DNA of 64,000 bases, taken from assembly GCA_020634855.1 (NCBI GenBank), contig JACKAU010000003.1, positions 496,001 through 560,000 on the forward strand, in the 5' to 3' direction. Shown piece by piece: positions 28,983 through 37,371 of this stretch. The stretch comes from Anaerolineales bacterium (GTDB lineage: Bacteria > Chloroflexota > Anaerolineae > 4572-78 > J111). Within the stretch, counting starts at the first letter, position 1. The number at the start of each line of letters is the position of its first letter. The notes beneath the pieces were generated by a model. That model did not search any database. It worked only from the letters and a program-made list of their open reading frames with translations, and was not told where the DNA came from. A program made the translations under genes and the position numbers.

Positions 28983-31372
28983 GCCGCCTTTCATCTGAAT
29001 TAACGTCAAAAACCCCCACCTATTGGACAACGATATTAGTCCTGGTGGTCTATGGCTTATTGGCTGTCGGGCTGACCTATCCGCTGATATTCAACCTGAC
29101 CAGCACTGTGCCCAACGACATCGGCGACCCGCTGCTCAACACCTGGATTTTAGCCTGGGACAGCCACGCCCTGCTAACCGCCCCCTTAAACCTGTTCAAC
29201 GCCAACATTTTTCACCCCCTACCCAACACCTTGGCCTATTCCGAACATCTGATCAGCACCGCCCTGCTGGCGCTGCCCATCCAGTTCTTCGGCGAACCGA
29301 TTTTGGCTTACAATCTAAGCTTGCTGCTTTCATTTCCCTTGGCTGCCTTTAGTATGTATTTACTGGCCCTCCACTGGACTCACCAGCGCAGCGCCGCTTT
29401 TATAGCCGGCTTAATCTTTGGCTTCGCGCCCTACCGTCTGGCCGCAATCGCCCATTTGCAGCTTTTAACGTTCCAGTGGCTGCCGTTGGCTTTACTCTTT
29501 TTGGACAAACTGCTGGATAGCGGTCAGCAGGCAGCAGTCAGCGGTCAGCGACAGACTCGGTTCACAATCTGCCTCACCGTATTTTTGACGCTTCAACTAC
29601 TGGCCTCCTGGTACCTGGCGATCTACACAATTCTTCTTTTTACCTTCTATGCGGTCATAGCGCTCATCATACCGGCACTTTTCCCACCCCATTCTCCAAC
29701 GCTACAAACTCCAAAAAAAACCGATCTCTATAAATTAATCGTTCCTCTGATTATCACCTTTTGTCTGACACTGCCTTTTGCCTTTCCCTATCTGTCGATT
29801 GTCGATGACCTGCGTCAAGCCCGGCCGCTGTCACAAGCGCTGGCGCTGGCCGCCGCTATTACTGATTACGCGGCGGCGGCTCCTTTCAACACGATCTTCG
29901 GCCCATTAACGGCTCCCGTCCGCAACCGACCGAATTTTACCGAGGAAAATACGCTTTTCTTGGGGATTACCGCGCCGATACTCGCCCTGCTGGCTGTAGT
30001 TGGGCTGTTTCAAACTTGGCGGCAAGGGAGGCGAAGATCGACCGTCCACAGATCAAACCTCGTCACGCACAGTCAAAACCCCAACACCTCCTCCCCTAAA
30101 CCCACTATCGACTTTATTTTTCTTAGCCTTAGCCTCATTATTGTCGTGGCTCTAACTTTCCCAGTTCCCTATGCTCTACTGGCTGCCGTCATCCCACCCA
30201 CCACAATCATCCGCGTCCCGCCGCGTTGGATCATCCCCGCTTTATTCGCCTTGGCTGGTCTGGCCGCTGGGGGGTATGCGTACCTACACCATCGACTTGA
30301 GGTTAACAATAGCCAAACCCACCGTTCATTTTTCATATTTTTCGGCCTACAGGTCAATCTCAAATCGACGCTGCTGCTTATCTTTTGCTCAATGCTCCTC
30401 ATTCTCGAAACGTTATCCGTCCCACTGCCATTAGCCCATGTCGAAAATCGGACCAGCCTCAACCCGGTCTACGACTGGCTGGCCGATCAGCCCACCGACT
30501 TCGCCTTGCTTGAACTACCAATGCACAGCGCGCCGGCCCCCGAATATCCCGAAGTCAAGCGAATGTACGCCAGCACGCTCGGCTGGTGGCCGCTGATTAA
30601 CGGCTACTCCGGCTACACCCCACCCCGACAACCCATCCTCGCCCAAGCCCTAGCCAACTTTCCTGACACCACGGCCGTCACCACGCTTCAAACCCTCGCT
30701 ACCCAACTCCCTCCGCCCCTCCTTTCCAAGACTTCCCCCCTCAACTCTACTAACTCCACAAACTCTATAAACTCTATGAACTCCATAACCCTCTACTTAC
30801 TCATCCACCCCGGCGAACCCCCTCTTAACCGCACCCAGTGGGAAACCATCGACCGCTGGCAAGTCGAACGCGACCCAACGTTCCAACCTCTCGGCCAATT
30901 TGACGGCGACTATCTCTACCAAGTTCTCCCGCCAACCCTCGATCGGTTCGCCGCCCCTCCGCTCGCCACCTTTGGCTCCAATCAAACCATTCACCTCCTC
31001 GACTACTCCCTCTCCTCTCCTAACTCCATAAACTCTACAGACTCCACTAACTCCATGAACTCTATAACCCTTTTCTGGCAATCAACCGCACCCATCTCCA
31101 CCGCCTATACCATCTTCATTCACCTCCGCGCCGCCGATGGCTTCGTGCGCAGCCAGGCCGACGGCCCGCCGGTCAATGGCGTCTACCCGACTGATCGATG
31201 GCCTGTAGGTGAAGTCATTCAAGACATCCACCCATTACCGGCTGATGATTTTAGCCAGGTCGATCATATCGCTATTGGATTATATGATCCGGCCACCGGC
31301 CAACGACTGCCGGCATTTGATATCAATGGGCAACGCCTGAATGATGACACGGTTATTCTTCGGCTTCACTAA
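28979..31372 (+). CDS. Large multi-pass membrane protein (GT-C/YfhO-like) with one C-terminal beta-sandwich
   Basis: 797 residues. It starts at a GTG that overlaps the previous stop (GTGA), completing a coupled trio. Residues 15-480 are membrane segments. The first external loop reads LTYPLIFNLTSTVPNDIGDPLLNTWILAWDSHAL, followed by FHPLPNTLAYSEH. This is a familiar pattern of a large uncharacterised family related to YfhO-type GT-C proteins; the acidic DIGDP pair may be the active-site loop. The external part (490-640) contains LLELPMHSAPAPEYPEVKRMYAST. One beta-sandwich module runs 661-797. Repeat-coded Asn/Ser stretches lie at about 585-603 and 680-697, plus a short one at 182-192. No terminator is obvious after the gene. 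Confidence 0.78.
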   Translation: MSRLSSELTSKTPTYWTTILVLVVYGLLAVGLTYPLIFNLTSTVPNDIGDPLLNTWILAWDSHALLTAPLNLFNANIFHPLPNTLAYSEHLISTALLALPIQFFGEPILAYNLSLLLSFPLAAFSMYLLALHWTHQRSAAFIAGLIFGFAPYRLAAIAHLQLLTFQWLPLALLFLDKLLDSGQQAAVSGQRQTRFTICLTVFLTLQLLASWYLAIYTILLFTFYAVIALIIPALFPPHSPTLQTPKKTDLYKLIVPLIITFCLTLPFAFPYLSIVDDLRQARPLSQALALAAAITDYAAAAPFNTIFGPLTAPVRNRPNFTEENTLFLGITAPILALLAVVGLFQTWRQGRRRSTVHRSNLVTHSQNPNTSSPKPTIDFIFLSLSLIIVVALTFPVPYALLAAVIPPTTIIRVPPRWIIPALFALAGLAAGGYAYLHHRLEVNNSQTHRSFFIFFGLQVNLKSTLLLIFCSMLLILETLSVPLPLAHVENRTSLNPVYDWLADQPTDFALLELPMHSAPAPEYPEVKRMYASTLGWWPLINGYSGYTPPRQPILAQALANFPDTTAVTTLQTLATQLPPPLLSKTSPLNSTNSTNSINSMNSITLYLLIHPGEPPLNRTQWETIDRWQVERDPTFQPLGQFDGDYLYQVLPPTLDRFAAPPLATFGSNQTIHLLDYSLSSPNSINSTDSTNSMNSITLFWQSTAPISTAYTIFIHLRAADGFVRSQADGPPVNGVYPTDRWPVGEVIQDIHPLPADDFSQVDHIAIGLYDPATGQRLPAFDINGQRLNDDTVILRLH
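29518..29551. repeat. In-gene CAGCGGT / CAGCAGT repeat
   Basis: Encodes SGQQAAVSGQR in a short loop between membrane helices. Member of the GTCAGCC family. Confidence 0.7.
30728..30790. repeat. In-gene AACTCTATA nonamer repeat
   Basis: Encodes NSTNSTNSINSMNSI in the external part of the 28979-31372 protein. Confidence 0.85.
31015..31071. repeat. Second in-gene AACTCTATA nonamer repeat
   Basis: Encodes NSINSTDSTNSMNS inside the beta-sandwich module, between the conserved HLLDYSL and LFWQSTA strands. This is the same loop that is expanded in the 6517-9648 protein. Confidence 0.85.
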
Positions 31373-31468
31373 GAGCAGCATCATAACAAGCAAAAATAGT
31401 AAACCCAACGAATTTTTTAATATTAAACTAAATTTTGCGTAATACTTTAAATGGTAGTATCGTTGTAC

Positions 31469-31577
31469 TATATATACGTATTTGTTTGTGAAGTTGGAGG
31501 AGGGCTATCTTCCAAACAAAGATCTTGACAACCTATATATAGGTGTGATAGACTGGGGAACATACTATATATAGTAT
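31469..31577. promoter_or_regulatory. Three TATATATA palindromic operator-like sites
   Basis: Cores TATATATA at 31469-31476, 31534-31541 (within CCTATATATAGG) and 31566-31573 (within ATACTATATATAGTAT). Centres are 65 and 32 bases apart, near multiples of a helical turn. The middle site lies between the -35 and -10 of the promoter below and the last one just downstream of it, so binding there should repress. The natural candidate binder is the 57-residue ribbon-helix-helix protein encoded right after. Confidence 0.6.
31525..31554 (+). promoter_or_regulatory. Sigma-70-type promoter for the 31620 gene
   Basis: TTGACA at 31525-31530 and TAGACT at 31549-31554, 18 bases apart. It is about 65 bases upstream of the start codon. 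Confidence 0.6.
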
Positions 31578-31619
31578 AGGACCTAACTTAACCCATCGTC
31601 TCTAGAGAGAGGAAAGAAA

Positions 31620-31793
31620 ATGAGCAAGCGGGACAACATTGATGTCAGAATACACGCCCAGGAGCGTGAATGGCTTCAAAGCCTGGGGGGAGGAAGTCTT
31701 GTCGAAGGCGCGAAAAGTCTCATCCAGCAGTTGATGAGCAAGGATGAGGATAAACATACCTATAAACGAAGTTATTCCGGCTATAAAAAGTAA
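31620..31793 (+). CDS. 57-residue ribbon-helix-helix DNA-binding protein
   Basis: ATG with a strong AGAGAGGA ribosome-binding site seven bases upstream. The protein begins MSKRDNIDVRIHAQEREWLQ, then SLGGGSLVEGAKSLIQQLM and a basic, Tyr-rich tail (HTYKRSYSGYKK). A short strand (NIDVRI), a helix, a Gly turn and a second helix starting SLVEG match the Arc/CopG/MetJ-like ribbon-helix-helix fold, which acts as a dimer on short palindromes. It has its own promoter with three TATATATA palindromes and its own terminator, and no toxin-like partner is adjacent. Autoregulation is a reasonable inference; other targets are unknown. Confidence 0.72.
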   Translation: MSKRDNIDVRIHAQEREWLQSLGGGSLVEGAKSLIQQLMSKDEDKHTYKRSYSGYKK

Positions 31794-31843
31794 CCTCGTT
31801 TGTAGCTGTAAAGAACCGAATCTCCAATACAACTTGCGCGACC

Positions 31844-31879
31844 AAAAGACGCGAAGATAGGTACCCTTGCGTCTTTTTG
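31844..31879 (+). terminator. Rho-independent terminator after the ribbon-helix-helix gene
   Basis: AAAAGACGC (31844-31852) pairs with GCGTCTTTT (31869-31877), and the T-run lies in the 3' arm and just after it. It is about 50 bases after the stop codon. Confidence 0.75.
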
Positions 31880-31955
31880 ATTCATGTATGAATTGTTAAT
31901 CAACTAGTCAGGCTCTCATTTAATCCTAAACCTGTTATGGCTCACCTCCGTACTC

Positions 31956-31983
31956 TTGTTGAAAAAAAGCAGCGTGGTATAAT
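31956..31983 (+). promoter_or_regulatory. Promoter for the response regulator operon
   Basis: TTGTTG (31956-31961), 16 bases, then a perfect TATAAT (31978-31983), about 35 bases before the start codon at 32019. Confidence 0.6.
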
Positions 31984-32018
31984 AGTGTTAGACCTATCAT
32001 CCATTCTCCGGGGCAACC

Positions 32019-32747
32019 ATGCTGGACCATACAACGGATAAACATGCCATTATCTCCGGGCATCGTATTTTAGTAGTTGACGACGATCCGGCCCTATTGC
32101 GGCTGGTTAGTGATCGACTCGACCATGCCGGTTTTGAAGTATTTACTGCCGGCTCAGGCCAACAGGCTTTGGAGATCGTTGAAAAAAATGGCTTACCTCA
32201 CCTGGCTATCGTTGATATTATGATGCCGGGGATGACCGGCTTTGAGTTTTGTAAACAAATACAACAGTACAGCGACCTACCCATCATTCTACTCACGGCT
32301 ATCGATCAAGAAGATACCGTTATTCACGGGCTTGAACATTTTGCCGAGGATTATGTGACCAAACCCTTTAGCCCTCGAGAACTAGTCGCCCGAGTCCGGC
32401 GCGTTTTGCGTCGCATTGGTGATTTTACCTACGCCCTAGACCGTCTGATGCAGATTGACGATTATCTCACCATAGATTTTGTCCACCAGCAAGCCATCAC
32501 CGATAACAAGTCTGTGTCACTAACCCCACTTGAAACTAAACTGCTCTACATTCTCATGCGAAACGCCGGTAGAACCACCACCACCGATTTCCTACTCCGC
32601 CGCCTATGGCCAATGGAAGAAGTGTTCGAGGATGTATTGCGTGTTCACGTTCACCGTCTTCGCCAAAAAATCGAATCAAATCCTTCTAAACCTCACTATG
32701 TGGTTACAAAGCGGGGAGCAGGTTACAGTTTTCCCGCCAGCGCCTAA
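32019..32747 (+). CDS. OmpR/PhoB-type response regulator
   Basis: 242 residues. The receiver domain (15-130) has the acidic triad VVDDDP at 19-24, phospho-acceptor Asp66 in AIVDIMMPGMTG, Thr93 and Lys115 in YVTKPF. The winged-helix DNA-binding domain (145-240) has LTPLETKLLYILMRNAGRTTTTDFLL and VHVHRLRQKIESNPSKPHYVVTKRGAGYSF, typical of the OmpR class. All key residues are present. It is followed by a Rab-like GTPase and a histidine kinase on the same strand, which together look like one signalling unit. The first 14 residues are an extra N-terminal tail, and the ribosome-binding site is weak. Confidence 0.95.
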   Translation: MLDHTTDKHAIISGHRILVVDDDPALLRLVSDRLDHAGFEVFTAGSGQQALEIVEKNGLPHLAIVDIMMPGMTGFEFCKQIQQYSDLPIILLTAIDQEDTVIHGLEHFAEDYVTKPFSPRELVARVRRVLRRIGDFTYALDRLMQIDDYLTIDFVHQQAITDNKSVSLTPLETKLLYILMRNAGRTTTTDFLLRRLWPMEEVFEDVLRVHVHRLRQKIESNPSKPHYVVTKRGAGYSFPASA

Positions 32748-32802
32748 AAGACCAAGAAATTGTTGGATAAAAATTAAAACCAATACAGGAGAGGATTTGT
32801 TG

Positions 32803-32835
32803 ATGCATCGACAAACAGCCCCACCTCCCGGATGA
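32803..32835 (+). CDS. Possible leader peptide MHRQTAPPPG
   Basis: A ten-codon frame with a strong AGGAGAGG ribosome-binding site eight bases upstream, in the 236-base gap before the GTPase gene. It ends in PPPG, a motif known to slow ribosomes unless EF-P helps. A leader-type control of the downstream genes is possible but is inference only; there is no terminator-like hairpin in between. Confidence 0.3.
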   Translation: MHRQTAPPPG

Positions 32836-32983
32836 GTGAGTTTAGTGATCTAATGAGTACGGCATTATCGTACTGAACGTAAAATCGATTGGCTGGGTTT
32901 CATCAAAAGTCGGCACAACTCCTCTTGCCGATTCATCCTGTTACCCCCATCACTAATCCATAACTCCGAAAAGGTTTGCATGC

Positions 32984-33499
32984 ATGACAACGATAAACAA
33001 GAAGGTCTGTTTACTAGGTGATTTTGCGGTTGGCAAGACCAGTCTGGTTCGTCGATTTGTCTATAACACCTTCGACGATAAACACCTCAGCTCCATTGGG
33101 GTTAAGGTCAGCCGTAAAACAATGCAAGTTTCTCAAATCAACGGGTTAACCGGTTTAACAATGATGTTATGGGATTTGGCCGACAGCGAGCGCTTTGACC
33201 AAATAGAATCCAGTTACATTCGAGGCACGGCCGGCGTGGTTTTGGTGTGTGACTTAACCCAAGCCCGCACGCTGTTCAATCTACAGACTCACCTTGAAGA
33301 TTTGCAGCAAACCTGTCCTGAGGCTAAGGTTATAGTGGCAGCCAATAAAGCTGATTTAATGAGTCAACAAGAAATTTCGCCGGCAGACGTAGCCGAGGTT
33401 GCCGCCGGTTTTAATGCGCCTTATTACCTAACCAGTGCGAAATCCGGTCATGGTATAGAAGCGTTGTTTCGCCACCTGGCTCGACTACTTGTAGATTAG
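32984..33499 (+). CDS. Rab/Ras-like small GTPase with altered G3 motif
   Basis: 171 residues, one compact G domain. G1 is GDFAVGKTS (12-20), G4 is NKAD (121-124) and G5 is TSAKSG (150-155). The switch I segment SSIGVKVSRK resembles STIGVDF of Rab proteins. The G3 motif, normally WDTAGQE, reads WDLADSE (63-69): the invariant Gly is Asp67 and the catalytic Gln is Ser68, so intrinsic GTP hydrolysis is probably poor or works differently. There is no C-terminal cysteine for lipid attachment. It lies between a response regulator and a histidine kinase that starts 17 bases after it, so it is probably part of the same signalling unit, in the manner of bacterial MglA/Roc-like switches. Confidence 0.9.
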   Translation: MTTINKKVCLLGDFAVGKTSLVRRFVYNTFDDKHLSSIGVKVSRKTMQVSQINGLTGLTMMLWDLADSERFDQIESSYIRGTAGVVLVCDLTQARTLFNLQTHLEDLQQTCPEAKVIVAANKADLMSQQEISPADVAEVAAGFNAPYYLTSAKSGHGIEALFRHLARLLVD

Positions 33500-33516
33500 A
33501 TTGATATTAAAGACTG

Positions 33517-34749
33517 ATGGATCCAACAGTTGCCGAACTCATCGTAAAAGAACATAAAATCGCTTACATTGTCACAGATTACGGCTTAAAAGTAACCGAT
33601 ACCAGCCCCAATGTTGGCCTCTTGCTTCAAGTTAACGCCATATTACTCTTAGGCAAACCCTTAATTGAAGTGATTCCTGAGTTAGGTGGTAACGAAACTG
33701 TACTTTTGGACATTCTTAGAGGCAACGTACCGCGTTTTGACCTTTTTTGGCTTAATCGAGCGCCTGATGATCAACAAGATACTTACCTGTCCTTAGTCAT
33801 TTTGCCCTATCATCAGGGGCTGGAACGGATAGTTGGCTTAACAGTCTTGATCCAGGACGTAACGCCAATGGGGCAGATCCACCAGCTATTAAATCAGCAC
33901 CGCGACGAACTTAACTCGCTACGCAATCAGCTACTCAACCATAATGCTGAATTAAACCGAGCCAATGCCGAATTGCAGCAACTGGACGACGTTAAATCGA
34001 CCTTTATTTCCGTGGCCGCCCATGAACTTCAAACACCGCTCTCTTCAATCGCGGGCTTTATTGAAATGTTATCAGACGAAGTGTACGGCTCCGTCAACGA
34101 GGAACAAAAAGAGGCCCTTGATATTGTCCAACGCAGCGCTACCCGTTTAATCAACATTATCAAAAACCTGCTCGACGTCACACGGATTGAGGCCGGCCGT
34201 ATTGAACTGGCTTTGCGACCGATCGATCTCCATAATCTGATTGAAACAGTGGTGGCTGAATTTCGCCCGCAAATCGAGTCCAGGCAGCAAAACTTGACCC
34301 TCAATTTCCAAACTAACCTTCCTTTTGCTTTGTGCGATCATACCCGGACAATTCAGATCATAGGCAACTTGTTGAGCAATGCCATGAAATATACGCCCAA
34401 CCAAGGCGTTATAGAGCTTAAGACTTATTTGGCCGAGCAAGAAGGTTTTATTCGATTTTCGGTCATTGACAGCGGTGTTGGAATTTCCAGAGAAGATCAA
34501 AAGCTACTATTCAAACGTTTTTTTCGCGCGGAAAGCGCCAACTTGACCGGCGAGCACGGCACCGGCCTGGGCTTGTATATTACTCGCTCTTTAGTAGAGT
34601 TACACGGCGGACAAATCTGGACCGAAAGTGAACTGTGGCGAGGGAGCAAATTTCACGTTACCTTTCCGGTGGCCGGCCGGCCGACCTCATTGCAAGAGGA
34701 CCATGCCAGACTTCGCAAAAAAGGGCGAAAGCACCTGACCACGTTTTAA
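33517..34749 (+). CDS. PAS-containing sensor histidine kinase
   Basis: 410 residues, no membrane segments, so cytoplasmic. A PAS-like domain (8-115, IAYIVTDYGLKVTDTSPNVGLLL...LGKPLIEVIPEL) is followed by a coiled coil (120-158) and a HisKA domain with FISVAAHELQTPLSSIAGF (phospho-acceptor His169). The HATPase domain has the N box NLLSNAMKYTPNQG, G1 DSGVGIS and G2 HGTGLGLYITRSLVELHGG. All catalytic motifs are intact. The C-terminus is basic. It follows the Rab-like GTPase by 17 bases and is the likely partner of the response regulator two genes upstream. The GTPase could act as an input through the PAS domain (inference). Confidence 0.93.
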   Translation: MDPTVAELIVKEHKIAYIVTDYGLKVTDTSPNVGLLLQVNAILLLGKPLIEVIPELGGNETVLLDILRGNVPRFDLFWLNRAPDDQQDTYLSLVILPYHQGLERIVGLTVLIQDVTPMGQIHQLLNQHRDELNSLRNQLLNHNAELNRANAELQQLDDVKSTFISVAAHELQTPLSSIAGFIEMLSDEVYGSVNEEQKEALDIVQRSATRLINIIKNLLDVTRIEAGRIELALRPIDLHNLIETVVAEFRPQIESRQQNLTLNFQTNLPFALCDHTRTIQIIGNLLSNAMKYTPNQGVIELKTYLAEQEGFIRFSVIDSGVGISREDQKLLFKRFFRAESANLTGEHGTGLGLYITRSLVELHGGQIWTESELWRGSKFHVTFPVAGRPTSLQEDHARLRKKGRKHLTTF

Positions 34750-34888
34750 GCCCCCCCTTTTCTTGACTTACTCGAATATTTGCCCAATTCAGATAATTTA
34801 ATTACTCTTCATGGTTACTCCTCGCTGAAAATAGTAGGCGCACCCCTGACCAATAGGCTGATTGTATGCTGTCAAGAGGTGTGCTAAA

Positions 34889-34963
34889 ATGAGTAAAAAG
34901 TTAGAAATAGTAATCGACCTGACCAAGCCTCACCATAGTGTACCTGTAGGGTTAATAAGTTGA
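34889..34963 (+). CDS. Possible 24-residue upstream ORF coupled to the kinase-TIR-AAA gene
   Basis: ATG at 34889 with GAGGT eight bases upstream. The frame runs 24 codons (MSKKLEIVIDLTKPHH...) and its TGA overlaps the TTG start of the next gene (TTGA at 34960-34963). The next gene has no good ribosome-binding site of its own, so coupling would explain its start. The same bases also read TTGTAT-17-TAAAAT, a promoter-like pair at 34862-34890, which would put the start of transcription inside this frame. Both cannot be right. Confidence 0.4.
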   Translation: MSKKLEIVIDLTKPHHSVPVGLIS

Positions 34964-37371
34964 CCGTCGAGCAAATTGGAAAATACCCCGTCAAAGAATT
35001 ATTAGGCCGCGGCGGGATGGGCGAAATCTATAAGGCAGCCCATCCAAAACTTGAACGCGATGTTGCCATCAAGTTGATTCACACTTTCAAAGCCAGCGAT
35101 CCGAACGTAGTGGAACGATTTCAGCGAGAAGCTAAGGTTGTCGCTGCCCTGCGCCATCCGGGCATTATTCAGGTACACGATTTTGATGTTGAAGGTGACG
35201 CCTTTTACATGGTGATGGAATTTGTGCCCGGCGAAAGCCTGGCCCAACGGCTTGACCGGCTGGATGAGCAAGGCCAGCGTATGCCGCTGGCGGAAGCCCT
35301 GCGCATGTTTCGCATGATCACTGAGGCGGTGGCTTATGCCCACGGTCAAGGTGTAATCCATTGCGATCTCAAGCCCGGCAACGTCTTGCTGACCAGAGAC
35401 GATCAGCCGGTGCTGGCTGACTTCGGCATCTCCAAAATCATCAGTGGAGAGCAGCGGTTGACCGCGACCAACGATGTTTTTGGCACACCCCATTACATGT
35501 CGCCGGAGCAGAGTTTTGGCCGGGAAATCAACGCCCAATCGGATGTTTACGCCCTCGGCGTGATGTTGTATGAGTTGACCACGGGGACGCTGCCATTTAA
35601 CGGCAACTCGCCAATGAGCATCGTCTTTAAACACGTCAATGAGCAGCCCCCGTCGCTGCGTTCTATTAACCCGGATTTACCGGAAGCCGTCGAAACCATC
35701 GTCGATAAAGCAATGGCGAAAGACCCGGCCCAACGCTATCCCTCGGCTCAGGAACTGCTGTTTGATATCGACAAACTGCTGTTAACGATGACCGCCGGCC
35801 CGATGACGGTCAAACCGGCTCGATTATTTATCTGCTACAAACGCAGCAGTTCACCCGACCAGCAGTTAGCCACCTATCTTTATGAAGCACTCATGAATGA
35901 GGGCCACCACGTCTTTATCGATCAATCTATCCGGGCCGGTGAAACTTGGCTGGAAGAGATCGACTACCAAATGCGCATCTGCGATTTTATGATTGTGTTA
36001 TTGTCTCAAACATCGGCCGATAGCGAAATGGTCAAAACCGAAGTGAGCCGGGCCTATGAATATCGCAAGCAGCAGGGTCGCCCTCACATTTTGCCCGTGC
36101 GCGTCGCGTATGAGGGGCTGCTGCCTTACAGCATTGCCGCTTTTCTGGAGCCGCTGCAATACATCATCTGGCGCGATGAAAGCGATAACAGCCGAGTCGT
36201 GCAAGAAATTTCCGAGGCGATTTCCGGCCAGCTTGGCCATCGCCTGCCGGCCTGGGTCAATCCCATCAGCCAAACCCGTATTATTTCCGAAGACGGCCGT
36301 CTGGTCACCGACCGGGAAACATCGCCGCCGCCGCTGCCGGCTTTTGATCCCCGCTCCCTTAAAGAGTTAGCCGTGCCCGGCGGCGCCGTCAAACTGCGCG
36401 ACCGGTTCTACGTGGAGCGAGATGTTGACGCTCAACTTAAAAACCAGGTCATTAAATGGGGCAGCACTACTACCATTCGCGCCCCGCGCCAAACCGGTAA
36501 AACCTCGCTGCTGATGCGCGGGATTAAATTTGCCACAGAGCAAAACGTCAACGTGGTGTTTTTGGATTTTCAAAGCTTCGGCAGCGACCGGCTGACGTCA
36601 CTCGATACGTTTCTCCATGAAATCGCCGAGTCGATCTGTGATGAACTGGACCTAGATGAGGAGATCGTGGCCGAGGCTTGGGAAGGCTCGCGCAGTCCCA
36701 CCAAAAAACTACTGCGGTTTATGGAAAAATTCGTTTTGCCCGAATTTGATGAGCCGATCCTGCTGGCGATGGATGAAGCCGACAGCCTGCTGCAAACCGA
36801 TTATTACCGCGATTTTTTCGGCCTGCTCCGATCGTGGCACAACCGGCGCGCGTCACGCGAAGTGTGGGAAAAGCTCAATCTGGTCCTGGTCATCTCCACC
36901 GAACCTTACCTGCTGATCGATGACATCCACCAGTCGCCCTTCAATGTGGGCTTGCATTTGGGCCTCAGCGACTTTGATGAAGACCAGGTCCGCGATCTGA
37001 ACGTGCGCCACGGTTCGCCCGTTTTACCTGAAGAAATTCCCGAAGTCATGGCCCTGCTCAGCGGCCAGCCCTTTTTAACGCGCTGGGCGTTCTACACCAT
37101 GGTGACCAAAGAGATGACCTGGACTGACCTTTACAACCGGGCCGCTCAAGAAAACGGTCCCTTTGGCGATCATCTGTGGCACCAGTACTGGACTATTCAT
37201 GACAAACCGAGTTTAAAGTCAGCCCTGCGTGAAGTCATTCGCGATAATCGCTGCTCCGACGAACGAGCGCTATTGCGGCTGCTGCGGGCCGGGCTGATCA
37301 AAGGCAGCGGCGATCTATTCGCCTGCCGGTGTGATCTTTACAAACTGTACTTTGAAGATAAGCTATTTTGA
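34960..37371 (+). CDS. Ser/Thr protein kinase - TIR - AAA-like NTPase fusion
   Basis: 803 residues starting at a TTG. Residues 5-265 are a Hanks-type kinase: GRGGMGEIY glycine loop, VAIKLI lysine, HCDLKPGN catalytic loop at about 132-139 (Cys in place of Arg, a non-RD kinase), DFG and GTPHYMSPEQ. Residues 286-415 are a TIR-like domain (ARLFICYKRSSSP...HHVFIDQSIRAGETWLEEIDY...MIVLLSQTSADSEMVKTEVSRAYE). The Glu of KTEV stands where NAD-cleaving TIR domains have their catalytic Glu. Residues 470-803 are an AAA-like STAND-type NTPase with Walker A PRQTGKTSLL (about 507), Walker B LLAMDEAD (about 603) and a C-terminal winged helix. No membrane segment. The next gene begins on the last base of its stop codon and carries two more copies of this NTPase domain. 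A signalling or conflict role is inferred. Confidence 0.88.
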   Translation: MTVEQIGKYPVKELLGRGGMGEIYKAAHPKLERDVAIKLIHTFKASDPNVVERFQREAKVVAALRHPGIIQVHDFDVEGDAFYMVMEFVPGESLAQRLDRLDEQGQRMPLAEALRMFRMITEAVAYAHGQGVIHCDLKPGNVLLTRDDQPVLADFGISKIISGEQRLTATNDVFGTPHYMSPEQSFGREINAQSDVYALGVMLYELTTGTLPFNGNSPMSIVFKHVNEQPPSLRSINPDLPEAVETIVDKAMAKDPAQRYPSAQELLFDIDKLLLTMTAGPMTVKPARLFICYKRSSSPDQQLATYLYEALMNEGHHVFIDQSIRAGETWLEEIDYQMRICDFMIVLLSQTSADSEMVKTEVSRAYEYRKQQGRPHILPVRVAYEGLLPYSIAAFLEPLQYIIWRDESDNSRVVQEISEAISGQLGHRLPAWVNPISQTRIISEDGRLVTDRETSPPPLPAFDPRSLKELAVPGGAVKLRDRFYVERDVDAQLKNQVIKWGSTTTIRAPRQTGKTSLLMRGIKFATEQNVNVVFLDFQSFGSDRLTSLDTFLHEIAESICDELDLDEEIVAEAWEGSRSPTKKLLRFMEKFVLPEFDEPILLAMDEADSLLQTDYYRDFFGLLRSWHNRRASREVWEKLNLVLVISTEPYLLIDDIHQSPFNVGLHLGLSDFDEDQVRDLNVRHGSPVLPEEIPEVMALLSGQPFLTRWAFYTMVTKEMTWTDLYNRAAQENGPFGDHLWHQYWTIHDKPSLKSALREVIRDNRCSDERALLRLLRAGLIKGSGDLFACRCDLYKLYFEDKLF

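Noticed and set aside
31602..31832. A minus-strand frame opposite the ribbon-helix-helix gene
   Set aside because: The plus-strand gene has a promoter, ribosome-binding site, fold pattern and terminator; the minus frame has none of these.
37368..37370. TTG as the start of the AAA-AAA-propeller gene
   Set aside because: An ATG follows directly at 37371 and gives the usual TGATG junction with the upstream stop.
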